Shown: positions 28,072-37,197 of the stretch, piece by piece
Layout of the letters: each line of letters begins with the position of its first letter
Numbering within the stretch: position 1 is the stretch's first letter
Origin: Salinicola acroporae
GTDB taxonomy: Bacteria > Pseudomonadota > Gammaproteobacteria > Pseudomonadales > Halomonadaceae
NCBI RefSeq assembly: GCF_003206615.1
Contig: NZ_PZJW01000003.1
Span: 62,001-126,000, forward strand
DNA: 64,000 bases
Direction: 5' to 3'
Program-made: the position numbers and the translations under genes
Notes under the pieces: model-generated
Databases searched by the model: none
Told to the model about the DNA's origin: nothing
What the model saw: the letters and a program-made list of their open reading frames with translations, nothing else

Positions 28072-29118
28072 TCAGCCTTGGATCGCCTGCTGAATGCTGT
28101 CAGGCAGCATCTGCTTGAGACAGTTGCGGTGCCCCAGCGGGCAAGTGCGCTCGAAACAGGGCGAGCAGGACAACGCCAGATAGTGGATATCGGCATTGTC
28201 GGTCAACGGCGGCGTATAGGCGGGCGACGACGAGCCATAGAGCGCTTGGATGCGGGTGCCGACCGCCGCGGCCACGTGCATCAACCCGGAGTCGTTGGTG
28301 ACCACCTGCTCGCAGGCGGCCAACAGGTCGACGGCATCCGCCAGCCGGGTCTTGCCGCACAGATTGTGGGCATGATCCAGGTCCCGGGTGATGACGTCGC
28401 CAGCCTCGGCATCCTTGGGACCACCCAGCACCCAGACGGCGTACCCCCGCGCGATCAACGATTCGGCCAGCTCGCGGAAATAGTCGAGCGGCCACTGCTT
28501 GGCCGGGCCGTACTCCGCGCCGGGCATCATGCCGATGGCGGGCCGCTCGCCCAATGCCAGCTCGCCACGCAGCGCTGCCTGGCGCGCCGTATCGACTCGG
28601 AGCCGCGGGTGCGGCGTTTCGAAATCGCCGCTGACCGCCGCGCGGGCGTCCAGCCCCAGCGCGACGAAGCGCTTGACGGTCTGATCGAGCACCGTCTTGT
28701 CGAGCCTGCGCCGGTCGTTGAGCAGCACATAGCGCTGTTCGCCGATGAAACCCGTGCGGCGCGGGATACCGGCCAGAAACGGCACCAGTGCCGACTTCAG
28801 CGAACGCGGCAGCACGATGGCGTGGTCGAAGCGCCCCCTCAGCGAGCGTGCGACATCGCGCCGTGTCTTCCAGCCGAACTCGCCATGTTTCACGTCCAGC
28901 GCGATGGCTTCGTCGACTTCCGGCATGCGCTCGAGAATCGGCAGCGACCAGCCCGGCGCCAGCACGCCGATCGTCGCGCCCGGATGGCGCCGTTTCAGCG
29001 TGATGAACAGACTCTGTGCCATGACCATGTCGCCAACCCAGGAGGGGCCGACAACGAGAAACCGTGGCGCGGCGTCGATCTCGACGACCTTGGCGTCGGC
29101 GAGCGGCGAATCAACCAT
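28072..29118 (-). CDS. waaF: ADP-heptose--LPS heptosyltransferase II
   Basis: 348 residues, WaaF length. N-terminal [19 protein letters not shown], central [20 protein letters not shown] and the donor site [33 protein letters not shown]-type segment near 255 identify it as GT9 heptosyltransferase II. It adds the second heptose of the inner core. It overlaps the hldD end by eight bases, so precursor synthesis and use are coupled. Confidence 0.94.
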   Translation of the reverse strand: MVDSPLADAKVVEIDAAPRFLVVGPSWVGDMVMAQSLFITLKRRHPGATIGVLAPGWSLPILERMPEVDEAIALDVKHGEFGWKTRRDVARSLRGRFDHAIVLPRSLKSALVPFLAGIPRRTGFIGEQRYVLLNDRRRLDKTVLDQTVKRFVALGLDARAAVSGDFETPHPRLRVDTARQAALRGELALGERPAIGMMPGAEYGPAKQWPLDYFRELAESLIARGYAVWVLGGPKDAEAGDVITRDLDHAHNLCGKTRLADAVDLLAACEQVVTNDSGLMHVAAAVGTRIQALYGSSSPAYTPPLTDNADIHYLALSCSPCFERTCPLGHRNCLKQMLPDSIQQAIQG

Positions 29119-30079
29119 TCAGCCATTCCAGATAGGCGGAAACGCCCTCGCGCACGGTCTTGAACTCGGCGCTGTAACCGGCGTCGCGCAGGCGACCGAT
29201 ATCGGCCCGAGTGTAGCTCTGATAGCGCCCCTTGAGCTCGTCGGGGAAGTCGATGTACTCGATCTGCCCCTTGCCGTAGAAGTCGATCGCGGTCTCGGCA
29301 ATGGCCTTGAACGGCTCGGCGCGTCCGGTGCCCAGGTTGAAGATGCCGGAGACCTCCGGGTTGTCCAGGAACCACAGGTTGACGTCGACCACGTCGCCCA
29401 CATAGACGAAGTCGCGGCTTTGCATGCCGGCCTCATAGCCGTCCCAGGCGCCGAACAGCCTGGGATTCTCGCCGCGCTGCACTTGGGTGTGATGATGGTA
29501 GGCGACGCTGGCCATCTTGCCCTTGTGCTGTTCCCTGGGGCCGTAAACGTTGAAGTAGCGAAAGCCCACGACCTGGCTGTCGAAATCGTCCCAGCGCGCG
29601 CGGACATACTGGTCGAACAGCAGCTTGGAGTAGCCGTAGACGTTGAGCGGCTTCTCGTGCTCGGGCGCCTCGACGAATACTTCGCTGCCGCCGTAGGTGG
29701 CGGCGGATGACGCATAGAGGAAGGGAATCCGCTTGCTCTGGCAGTACTCGAGCAGCACCTTCGAGTATTCGAAGTTGTTCTCCAGCATGAAGCGACCATC
29801 CCACTCGGTGGTATCCGAGCAGGCGCCTTCGTGAAAGATCGCCTCGATCGGGGGCAGGCCGCCGATCCCGCCGCGCATCTCCCCGCTGAGCTCTGCCTTC
29901 ACCCGGGCCAGGAAATCATCCTTGTCGAGATAGTCACCCAGCGTGCAGTCCGCCAGGTTGACGAACTTGGTGCCATCGCTGAGATCGTCGACCACCATGA
30001 CGTCCTGATGGCCGCGTGCGTTGAGTGCCTTGACCAGATTGGCCCCGATGAAGCCGGCCCCGCCCGTGACAACGATCAT
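29111..30079 (-). CDS. hldD: ADP-L-glycero-D-manno-heptose 6-epimerase
   Basis: 322 residues. An extended SDR enzyme: [19 protein letters not shown] binds [19 protein letters not shown] follows, and the catalytic Tyr/Lys pair is in [10 protein letters not shown] (Y-x3-K) with the [20 protein letters not shown] segment. It converts ADP-D-glycero- to ADP-L-glycero-D-manno-heptose, the last nucleotide-sugar step. First gene of a leftward run hldD-waaF-GT-GT4-unknown; divergent from glyQ. Confidence 0.96.
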   Translation of the reverse strand: MIVVTGGAGFIGANLVKALNARGHQDVMVVDDLSDGTKFVNLADCTLGDYLDKDDFLARVKAELSGEMRGGIGGLPPIEAIFHEGACSDTTEWDGRFMLENNFEYSKVLLEYCQSKRIPFLYASSAATYGGSEVFVEAPEHEKPLNVYGYSKLLFDQYVRARWDDFDSQVVGFRYFNVYGPREQHKGKMASVAYHHHTQVQRGENPRLFGAWDGYEAGMQSRDFVYVGDVVDVNLWFLDNPEVSGIFNLGTGRAEPFKAIAETAIDFYGKGQIEYIDFPDELKGRYQSYTRADIGRLRDAGYSAEFKTVREGVSAYLEWLNG

Positions 30080-30260
30080 GTCGTAACTCCTCTTCGATCG
30101 ACCCGGTTATCGGGCATGACGACTCCGACCCCGCGAGTCGCCCGACGTTCGATGACACGCCGCCAACGATAGCGTCCGATCGTCGCCGGTGCCTATAACC
30201 GATTGAGCGCTAATTGTATACTTGGCGGCTCACGAATTCATGGGCAACGGTGCGCAGTCA

Positions 30261-31223
30261 ATGACAGACTCGACGGCAGATGCGAAAACCTTTCAGGGGC
30301 TGATACTCGCCCTTCAGCAATACTGGGCGGAACGGGGCTGCGTGATCATGCAGCCACTCGACATGGAAGTGGGTGCCGGCACCTTTCATCCGGCCACGTT
30401 CCTGCGTTCGATCGGCCCGGAGAGCTGGAATGCCGCCTACGTCCAGCCGTCGCGCCGCCCCACCGACGGCCGCTATGGGGAAAACCCCAATCGTCTGCAG
30501 CACTACTACCAGTTCCAGGTGGTGATGAAGCCATCTCCGCAGGACCTTCAGGATCTCTATCTGGGATCGCTGGAGCGGCTGGGGATCGACCCGCGGGTTC
30601 ACGACATCCGCTTCGTCGAGGACAACTGGGAATCCCCGACCCTCGGCGCCTGGGGACTGGGATGGGAAGTCTGGCTCAACGGCATGGAAGTGACCCAGTT
30701 CACCTATTTCCAGCAGGCCGGAGGCATCGAGTGCTATCCGGTGACCGGCGAGCTGACCTATGGACTCGAGCGGATCGCGATGTATCTGCAGGACGTCGAC
30801 AGCGTCTACGACCTGGTCTGGACGATCGCCCCCGACGGCACCCGAGTCACCTATGGCGACGTCTATCTGCAGAACGAGCGCGAGCAGTCTACCTACAACT
30901 TCGAACATGCCGATGTTCCCTATCTGTTCGAGGCCTTCGATCACTGCGAGAGCGAATGCAACAAGTTGCTCGAGGCCAACCTGCCTTTACCGGCCTACGA
31001 GCAGGTACTGAAGGCTTCCCACACCTTCAACCTGCTGGATGCCCGCCACGCCATCTCGGTGACCGAGCGCCAACGCTATATCCTGAGGGTTCGCACCCTG
31101 GCTCGTGACGTCGCTCACGCCTACTACGGCTCACGGGAAGCCGCCGGCTTCCCGCTGGCACCCGAAGCGCTGCGTCGAGAGCTCACGCAGGCAACCTCGG
31201 AAACTCAACAGGGAGACGCATGA
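30261..31223 (+). CDS. glyQ: Glycine--tRNA ligase alpha subunit
   Basis: 320 residues from ATG at 30261. Class II synthetase core: [32 protein letters not shown] (motif 2 area) and [20 protein letters not shown], ending in a helical domain. With GlyS it forms the alpha2beta2 enzyme. A TATACT box about 40 bases upstream puts transcription start near 30230, which argues against in-frame starts at 30222; ATG 30240 stays possible. The stop overlaps the glyS start (ATGA). Confidence 0.96.
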   Translation: MTDSTADAKTFQGLILALQQYWAERGCVIMQPLDMEVGAGTFHPATFLRSIGPESWNAAYVQPSRRPTDGRYGENPNRLQHYYQFQVVMKPSPQDLQDLYLGSLERLGIDPRVHDIRFVEDNWESPTLGAWGLGWEVWLNGMEVTQFTYFQQAGGIECYPVTGELTYGLERIAMYLQDVDSVYDLVWTIAPDGTRVTYGDVYLQNEREQSTYNFEHADVPYLFEAFDHCESECNKLLEANLPLPAYEQVLKASHTFNLLDARHAISVTERQRYILRVRTLARDVAHAYYGSREAAGFPLAPEALRRELTQATSETQQGDA

Positions 31224-33292
31224 GCATGGCAGTCAACACGCTACTGATCGAACTGGGCGTCGAAGAGCTGCCGCCGGGAGCGCTGGCCAACCTCGCCTTC
31301 GCCCTGCGCGACGGTGTCGCCAAGGGGCTCGACGAGGCCGAGATTCCCCATGGTACGGCGCACGCCCTCGCCTCGCCGCGGCGTCTTGCCGTGCGCATCG
31401 AGGCGCTCGCCGACAAGCAGCCTGATCGGGAGGTCGAAAAGCGCGGCCCGGCGCTGGCAGCCGCCTACAAGGGCGGCCAGCCGACCAAGGCAGCCGAAGG
31501 TTTCGCACGCTCCTGTGGCGTCACGGTAGACGATCTGATCCACCTGGAGACCGACAAGGGCACCTGGCTCGGCTACCGTGAACGACAGCAGGGAGACACC
31601 GTCGAGACACTGCTGCCTGCTATCGTCAATGCCGCCATCAGCGCCCTGCCGGTCCCCAAGAACATGCGCTGGGGCGCCTCGCGCATCGAGTTTTCGCGTC
31701 CGGTCCACTGGCTGGTGCTGCTTTACGGCGATCAGGTCGTGCCGGCCAGCGTACTCGGCCTGGAGTCCGGTCGTACGACACAGGGGCATCGCTTCCACGC
31801 CCCGGCCCCGATCGAACTCGCCCACGCCGACGACTATGAGTCCGTGCTCGAGAATGCTTACGTGCTGGTGAGTCTGGAACGCCGTCGCGAGCGTATCCGC
31901 GAGCAGGTACTCGCCGAAGCGGAAGTGCACGACGCCCAGGCGGTCATCGACGACGATCTGCTCGAGGAGGTCAATGGCCTGGTCGAGTGGCCGGTAGCGC
32001 TCACCGGCAGCTTCGACGAGCGCTTCCTCGAGGTGCCCGCCGAGTGCCTGATCTCCTCGATGAAGGCCAACCAGAAGTACTTCCACCTGCTCGATGCCGA
32101 CGGCAAGCTCAAGCCGCAGTTCATCACGCTGGCCAATATCGACAGCGAAGACCCGCAGCAGGTCATCTACGGCAACGAGAAGGTGATCCGCCCACGCCTG
32201 GCCGATGCCGCCTTCTTCTTCGAGACCGACCGTAAGAAGACACTGGAGGCCCGCCGCGAATCCCTGGCCAGCGTCGTGTTCCAGCGCGAGCTGGGATCTC
32301 TCGCCGACAAGGCCGCGCGCAGCGAGGTCGTCGCACGGTTCATCGCCGGCAAGATAGGCGGAGATTCCCAGGCGGCGGCCCGCGCCGCCCAACTGGCGAA
32401 GTGCGATCTGGTCACGGAGATGGTGCTCGAATTCCCCGAACTGCAGGGCATCATGGGCACCTACTACGCCCGTCACGACGGTGAATCGGAAGCCGTTGCC
32501 GAAGCCATCCACGAGCAGTACCTGCCGCGTTTCGCCAGTGACGGGATTCCGAGCACGCCCACCGGCATGGCGATCGCCCTGGCGGACCGCCTGGATACGT
32601 TGACCGGCATCTTCGGTATCGGCCAGCGCCCCACCGGCGCCAAGGACCCGTTTGCTCTGCGTCGTGCCACCATCGGCGTGCTCAACATCCTGATCAAGGG
32701 TGAGCTGGATCTGGACCTGCGCGAGCTGCTGGAACTTGCCGCATCCCAGCACCGGGCCCTGCCCAAGGCCGACGGCCTGGTAGACGACGTCATGGCCTAT
32801 ATGCTCGACCGGTTCCGCGCCTGGGCCCAGGACGAAGGCTTCCCGGTGGACGTCTACCTGGCCGTCCGGGCCCGGCCGGTGACGCGCCCGCTGGACTTCG
32901 CACGTCGTCTCCGCGCCGTCCACCGTTTCAGCCAGCGCGAAGAAGCCTCCTCGCTGGCCGCCGCCAACAAGCGGGTCTCCAACATTCTGGCCAAACAGGC
33001 ACACGATGCCGGTGCCAACGTGGATGCCAAGCTCCTCACCGAGGAGGCCGAGATCGCCCTGGCCAACGCCGTCGCCGATTGCCGGAGCCAGGTCGACCCC
33101 CTATTCCGCGAAGCAGCCTACGCGGAGGCTCTCGACATTCTCGCCACCCTGAGGGCCCCGGTGGATCGCTTCTTCGACGAGGTCATGGTCGCCGTGGAGG
33201 ACGACGCCGTGCGGACCAACCGACTGGCGCTGCTGGCCAGCCTGCAGGCGCTGTTCCTCGAAGTCGCCGACATCTCGGAACTGCAGCAGTAG
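31220..33292 (+). CDS. glyS: Glycine--tRNA ligase beta subunit
   Basis: 690 residues, E. coli length (689). Conserved blocks include [18 protein letters not shown] at the start, [34 protein letters not shown], and the C-terminal tRNA-binding region with [20 protein letters not shown]. It overlaps glyQ by four bases, so the subunits are translationally coupled. A parS site and a strong terminator follow the stop. Confidence 0.97.
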   Translation: MSMAVNTLLIELGVEELPPGALANLAFALRDGVAKGLDEAEIPHGTAHALASPRRLAVRIEALADKQPDREVEKRGPALAAAYKGGQPTKAAEGFARSCGVTVDDLIHLETDKGTWLGYRERQQGDTVETLLPAIVNAAISALPVPKNMRWGASRIEFSRPVHWLVLLYGDQVVPASVLGLESGRTTQGHRFHAPAPIELAHADDYESVLENAYVLVSLERRRERIREQVLAEAEVHDAQAVIDDDLLEEVNGLVEWPVALTGSFDERFLEVPAECLISSMKANQKYFHLLDADGKLKPQFITLANIDSEDPQQVIYGNEKVIRPRLADAAFFFETDRKKTLEARRESLASVVFQRELGSLADKAARSEVVARFIAGKIGGDSQAAARAAQLAKCDLVTEMVLEFPELQGIMGTYYARHDGESEAVAEAIHEQYLPRFASDGIPSTPTGMAIALADRLDTLTGIFGIGQRPTGAKDPFALRRATIGVLNILIKGELDLDLRELLELAASQHRALPKADGLVDDVMAYMLDRFRAWAQDEGFPVDVYLAVRARPVTRPLDFARRLRAVHRFSQREEASSLAAANKRVSNILAKQAHDAGANVDAKLLTEEAEIALANAVADCRSQVDPLFREAAYAEALDILATLRAPVDRFFDEVMVAVEDDAVRTNRLALLASLQALFLEVADISELQQ

Positions 33293-33305
33293 CCGCTGGC
33301 TTCAC

Positions 33306-33321
33306 TGTTTCACGTGAAACA
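33306..33321. other. parS centromere site 1 (perfect 16-mer)
   Basis: TGTTTCACGTGAAACA, identical to the general bacterial parS consensus, extended to an 18-bp palindrome by flanking C and G. It lies in the glyS-gmhB gap before the terminator. ParB binds such sites in origin segregation. Confidence 0.93.
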
Positions 33322-33326
33322 GCAGG

Positions 33327-33366
33327 GCCCGGCGTTCTGATCTAAGATCAGGGCGCCGGGCTTTTT
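33327..33366 (+). terminator. Intrinsic terminator of glyQS
   Basis: GCCCGGCG (33327-33334) pairs with CGCCGGGC (33354-33361); the loop contains a further CTGATCT/AGATCAG stem, and TTTTT follows at 33362-33366. A strong Rho-independent structure 35 bases after glyS, so gmhB is probably read from its own promoter. Confidence 0.88.
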
Positions 33367-33449
33367 CGTATTCGGGCGGGGTACCGCAAAGTCCAGGCAA
33401 AAGTTTGGCCGCCCGGGACCTGAGCCCGTCGGCGCCAAGCTCAAGCCGA

Positions 33450-33465
33450 TGTTTCACGTGGAACA
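33450..33465. other. parS centromere site 2 (15/16)
   Basis: TGTTTCACGTGGAACA differs from the consensus at one base and equals a half-and-half of the consensus and the Pseudomonas-type TGTTCCACGTGGAACA. It lies 144 bases after site 1, upstream of gmhB. Confidence 0.88.
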
Positions 33466-33552
33466 AGTTCGCCATCCAGACGTATCCGTTTTTACGTTAT
33501 TGTCAGCTGGTAAAATCGTGGACTCAAAGTCCTGGCCCATGGAGGCTGCAGC

Positions 33553-34107
33553 TTGAAGAAAGTGATCATTCTGGATCGGGACGGCGTCATCAACGAAGAC
33601 TCCGACGCCTACATCAAGTCAGTGGATGAGTGGCACCCCTACCCCACGGCGTTCCAAGCCATTGCAAGGCTGGGAGCCGCGGGCTGGACGGTCGCGGTAG
33701 CAACCAACCAGTCTGGCGTTGGCCGCGGCTATTACAGCGGAGAGACCTTGACGGCCATCCATGAAACGATGCTGGAAAAGGCTCGCCTGGCCGGTGGTGA
33801 GATAACCCGAGTGCTTCACTGCCCTCATCGCCCGGAGGCCGGATGCGACTGTCGCAAGCCCAAGCCAGGCATGCTGTTGCAACTGCAGCGGGATCTCGCC
33901 ATACCAAGCCTCGAGGGGAGCTGGATGGTCGGCGACAGCCTGCGCGATATTCAAGCTGGTATCGCGGCGGGCTGTCGTACGGCACTGGTAGAGACCGGCA
34001 AGGGCCAGCGCTACGTGGATCAGGTGCGATCCGCATTCCCTTCGACGTGGATATGCCACGACCTCGATGATTTCGTGACCAGGATCACTCGCGATCAGGC
34101 TGGCTAG
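33553..34107 (+). CDS. gmhB: D-glycero-beta-D-manno-heptose 1,7-bisphosphate 7-phosphatase
   Basis: 184 residues from a TTG at 33553 with GGAGG seven bases upstream. HAD-superfamily motifs: IILDRDGVINEDSDAY (nucleophile D9-type), VATNQSGVGRG (motif II Thr/Ser), and DCRKPKPGMLLQLQRD then MVGDSLRDIQAG (motifs III and IV). The Cys/His zinc knuckle CPHRPEAGCDC is intact. It removes the 7-phosphate in ADP-heptose synthesis. Its position after glyS is common in pseudomonads and relatives, and it complements hldE and hldD here. Confidence 0.95.
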   Translation: MKKVIILDRDGVINEDSDAYIKSVDEWHPYPTAFQAIARLGAAGWTVAVATNQSGVGRGYYSGETLTAIHETMLEKARLAGGEITRVLHCPHRPEAGCDCRKPKPGMLLQLQRDLAIPSLEGSWMVGDSLRDIQAGIAAGCRTALVETGKGQRYVDQVRSAFPSTWICHDLDDFVTRITRDQAG

Positions 34108-34153
34108 GACCGGAACCCTTCGTGATGCCCGATCCGAGATGGTGTCCACGGCT

Positions 34154-34169
34154 TGTTTCACGTGAAACA
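34154..34169. other. parS centromere site 3 (perfect 16-mer)
   Basis: TGTTTCACGTGAAACA in the gap between gmhB and the AsmA-family gene, 689 bases after site 2 ends and about 22 kb from dnaA. Confidence 0.93.
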
Positions 34170-34266
34170 GGTCACTGAGGCCAGTGGCTGTCGTCACTTT
34201 AAATCACAAACGCAACCCTCGTCCTGAACTACCCTTGGGTTATCCCCAACGGACGGGCTTACGGAA

Positions 34267-36345
34267 ATGACTTTGGGAAAGAAGATCAGCCTCTGGGTAG
34301 TGGCGGTCGTCATGATCATCCTGGTGGCGATGATCGTCATCATTCTCACCTTCGACTGGAACCGCCTGAAGCCGACTATCAATCAGCGCGTGTCGGAAGC
34401 CATTCACCGCCCCTTCGCCATCGAGGGGGATCTCAGTCTCGATTGGCAGCGCCCGGAAGGCGAGTCCGGTTGGCATAGCTGGGTACCATGGCCCCATCTG
34501 CGTGCCGAGGATATCCATCTGGGCAGCCCTGACACGGTTACCGACGCCGATCTGGCGAGCCTGACTGCACTCGACATCGTGCTGTCACCGCTCCCGCTGC
34601 TGCACAAGACGCTTTCCATACCCAATATCGAGATCACCGGCGGTGAGGCGACACTGGTCCGCCTCCAGGATGGCAGCAATAACTGGACATTCGATCTCGG
34701 TACCGGCGATGACGCATCGCAGCCGGATGACAGTGATCAGCAAGGCGGCTGGACTGTCGACGTGGGGGAGATTGCCTTCGACCCCATCGACCTTCATTAC
34801 CAGGATGCAACGCTGGCGGCCAATGTCGATGCCACGGTGGAGCTACTGGGTGAACCGATCGCCTTCGACGCGCTGACCGACAGCGAGAGTGCCGCCGGCC
34901 AGGCCGTCGCCGAGCAGCAGGTCGCCGACTATCGTTTCGGATGGCGCGCCCAGGGCAGCTACCAAAATCAGACTTTCGAGGGCAGTGGTCGGCTGGGCGA
35001 CCTGGCGGCGTTACGTCAGCGCGGTGCTGCCTACCCCGTACAGGCAGATCTCCAGGCGGGGGCGACCCGGGTGTCGGTCAACGGCACACTCACCGATCCT
35101 CTCGCTCCCAAGAAGATCGACATGGATCTCAGTTTCTCCGGCCAGAACCTGGGGGATCTCTACAACGTGATCGGCGTGACCTTGCCGGACACGCCCCCCT
35201 ACTCTACCCGAGGGCATCTCACCGCAAACCTGGACAGCCAGGAAGCGCTGTCGTTTCGTTATCAGGACTTTGACGGCCAGATCGGGGAGAGCGATATCCA
35301 TGGTGATCTCACCTACCTGCTCGGCGAGCCGCGACCGTCTCTCACCGGCGAGGTCGTATCGCGCCAGCTGAGATTCGCCGATCTGGCGCCGCTGATCGGT
35401 GCCGATACCGGCACCGAAGATCAGAGCGAAGGGAACCAGAGTGGGGAGAGCCAGCAGCCGCCGGACAAGGTGCTACCGGTCAGCGAGTTCCAGACTGCCC
35501 AGTGGCGGACCATGGATGCCGACGTCAAGTTTACGGCTCAACGTATCGAACATGGTGATTCGCTGCCGCTGGACGACCTCTATACCCACGTGACCCTGAA
35601 AGACGGCGAGATCCTGCTGGATCCACTGCGTTTCGGCGTTGCTAGCGGCAACCTCAATACCACGCTGCGGCTCGATGGTAGCCAGGAGCCGATGCAGAGT
35701 CGTGTGGACATGCACATTCGCCGCCTGCTGCTCAGCGAGATGTTTCCCGATGTTGACCTGATGCAGAACAGCCGTGGCGAACTCAACGGCGATGCCACGC
35801 TCAGTGGCACGGGCAACTCGGTGGCCGCCATTCTCGGCAGCAGCAACGGCAGTTTGCAGATGTTGATCAGCGATGGCGTCATCAGCCAGAACCTGATGGA
35901 ACTGGCCGGGCTCAACGTCGGGAACTATCTCGTGGGCCAGCTGTTCGGCGACGAGCAGGTCGATATCAACTGTGCGGCCACCAACCTGGAGGTCGACGAC
36001 GGCTTGGCGAAGACCCGCTTCTTCGTCATCGACACGGAGAACGCTCTGATCCGGGTCGACGGCACGGTCAATTTCAAGACGGAAGGCCTGGATCTGAATA
36101 TCGAACCGGAGAGCAAGGGCGCGCGCGTGTTCACCTTGCGCTCACCGCTCTATGTGCACGGCACCATGAAGAATCCGTCACCCGGGGTCGATGCCGGCTC
36201 GCTGTTGGCACGGGGTGCGGTAGGGGCATTCCTCGGGACCGTGGCGACGCCAGCGGCAGCGCTGTTGGCATTAGTATCGCCGAGCGCCGATGAAACCACG
36301 CCATGTAACGACTTCCTGAGTCAGATTCAGACCGACTCCCATTGA
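34267..36345 (+). CDS. AsmA-family envelope protein
   Basis: 692 residues. One N-terminal membrane helix (ISLWVVAVVMIILVAMIVII) followed by a long periplasmic beta-rich body: PTINQRVSEAIHRPFAIEGDL at about 38-58 is the AsmA N-terminal signature, and LNGDATLSGTGNSVAAILG near 505 begins the C-terminal AsmA-like block (FKTEGLDLNIEPESKGARVF near 600). AsmA-like proteins are now linked to phospholipid transport to the outer membrane; this one's cargo is unknown. Lone gene with parS sites on both sides. Confidence 0.88.
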   Translation: MTLGKKISLWVVAVVMIILVAMIVIILTFDWNRLKPTINQRVSEAIHRPFAIEGDLSLDWQRPEGESGWHSWVPWPHLRAEDIHLGSPDTVTDADLASLTALDIVLSPLPLLHKTLSIPNIEITGGEATLVRLQDGSNNWTFDLGTGDDASQPDDSDQQGGWTVDVGEIAFDPIDLHYQDATLAANVDATVELLGEPIAFDALTDSESAAGQAVAEQQVADYRFGWRAQGSYQNQTFEGSGRLGDLAALRQRGAAYPVQADLQAGATRVSVNGTLTDPLAPKKIDMDLSFSGQNLGDLYNVIGVTLPDTPPYSTRGHLTANLDSQEALSFRYQDFDGQIGESDIHGDLTYLLGEPRPSLTGEVVSRQLRFADLAPLIGADTGTEDQSEGNQSGESQQPPDKVLPVSEFQTAQWRTMDADVKFTAQRIEHGDSLPLDDLYTHVTLKDGEILLDPLRFGVASGNLNTTLRLDGSQEPMQSRVDMHIRRLLLSEMFPDVDLMQNSRGELNGDATLSGTGNSVAAILGSSNGSLQMLISDGVISQNLMELAGLNVGNYLVGQLFGDEQVDINCAATNLEVDDGLAKTRFFVIDTENALIRVDGTVNFKTEGLDLNIEPESKGARVFTLRSPLYVHGTMKNPSPGVDAGSLLARGAVGAFLGTVATPAAALLALVSPSADETTPCNDFLSQIQTDSH

Positions 36346-36351
36346 GAGGAA

Positions 36352-36367
36352 TGTTTCACGTGAAACC
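36352..36367. other. parS centromere site 4 (15/16)
   Basis: TGTTTCACGTGAAACC, one mismatch at the last base, six bases after the AsmA gene stop. Confidence 0.88.
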
Positions 36368-36379
36368 TGATGAACGGAG

Positions 36380-36395
36380 GGTTTCACGTGAAACA
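36380..36395. other. parS centromere site 5 (15/16)
   Basis: GGTTTCACGTGAAACA, one mismatch at the first base. It begins 28 bases after site 4, placing two sites less than three helical turns apart. Confidence 0.88.
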
Positions 36396-36530
36396 CCTCA
36401 CTCTTGTATACGTCAAAACCCAGAGCACCGATGCCGCGGAAGGAGGGGCCGGAGCTAGCCGGCCGAGTCAGGGGGCTAGTACCCGACAAGCATATTGCCG
36501 AGCTGGGTGATGCCAAGGGAGCGACAATAC

Positions 36531-36576
36531 GAAATCCGCCATGGCTGAACGCGAACTACTCACCGTGGCGGATTTC
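36531..36576 (-). terminator. Hairpin after the 132-residue gene
   Basis: GAAATCCGCCA (36531-36541) pairs perfectly with TGGCGGATTTC (36566-36576), 24-base loop, 18 bases after the minus-strand gene stop. The A/T ends make it a plausible bidirectional terminator serving both the AsmA gene and the leftward gene. Confidence 0.6.
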
Positions 36577-36594
36577 CAAGCGGTAGGGATGACA

Positions 36595-36993
36595 TTATTG
36601 AGAGTTCTTGCGGTACTGCTCGCCCAACGATTCCAGCGCACCAATGAGCTTCTCGATCTCGGCATTGAAGCGCTGCTGCTGTTGAGCATAGAAATGGCGG
36701 GTGTACGAGGAGCCTTTATGCTTGTTCACCAAGTTGGAAAACTGTGATTCCAGCTGCTCGGTATGGAAACGCAGACGCTCGGTCAGGAATTCGGCATGCC
36801 CCTGATGGCAGGCCACGTCCATCAATGCCCTGACCTGAACCGTCAGCAGATAAAGCTGCAGCACATTACGGTCCTGCACCTCTTTCTGAGTGGAGACGCT
36901 ATCGTCCAGCAGGTTGATCGAACTCATCTGACAGCAGCCGCTATCGTCGGTCAGCGGGCGATTCTGGGCATTCTCTTGCTGAGTCTGGAACAT
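36595..36993 (-). CDS. Uncharacterised 132-residue helical protein
   Basis: Begins MFQTQQENAQNRPLTDDSGC, then a CC pair (residues 20-21) and long amphipathic helices rich in Gln and Glu (VQVRALMDVACHQGHAEF; RFNAEIEKLIGALESLGEQY). No signal peptide or membrane helix, so cytoplasmic. Codon use looks less GC-biased than in its neighbours. A ribosome-binding stretch AAAAGGAGG lies upstream of the ATG on its strand, which supports a real gene. No family recognised. It sits between the parS cluster and the divergent aldehyde dehydrogenase gene. Confidence 0.7.
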   Translation of the reverse strand: MFQTQQENAQNRPLTDDSGCCQMSSINLLDDSVSTQKEVQDRNVLQLYLLTVQVRALMDVACHQGHAEFLTERLRFHTEQLESQFSNLVNKHKGSSYTRHFYAQQQQRFNAEIEKLIGALESLGEQYRKNSQ

Positions 36994-37197
36994 GGTCAGA
37001 CCCTCCTTTTAGGTCGCTGAACCATACGATCCATGGTACCACCAGCATGTTTCCTGACCGTTCGCCATTGGTCGAACCCTCCGCCGGCTCATTGGTCGAG
37101 GAAGTCGCCTAAAGCGTAATGGCACGAAGGCAGTGGAGAGCGCAGATTGGGAGAGAAAGCTAGAGGTCGCTACCCTCAATAATCGGAGACGCTCATC

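Noticed and set aside
28886-28901. TGTTTCACGTCCAGCG, a sixth parS-like match
   Set aside because: Only the left half matches; it lies inside waaF coding sequence, whose codons explain it.
31241-33004. 587-codon open frame antisense to glyS
   Set aside because: glyS matches its family end to end; the reverse frame has no recognisable motif.
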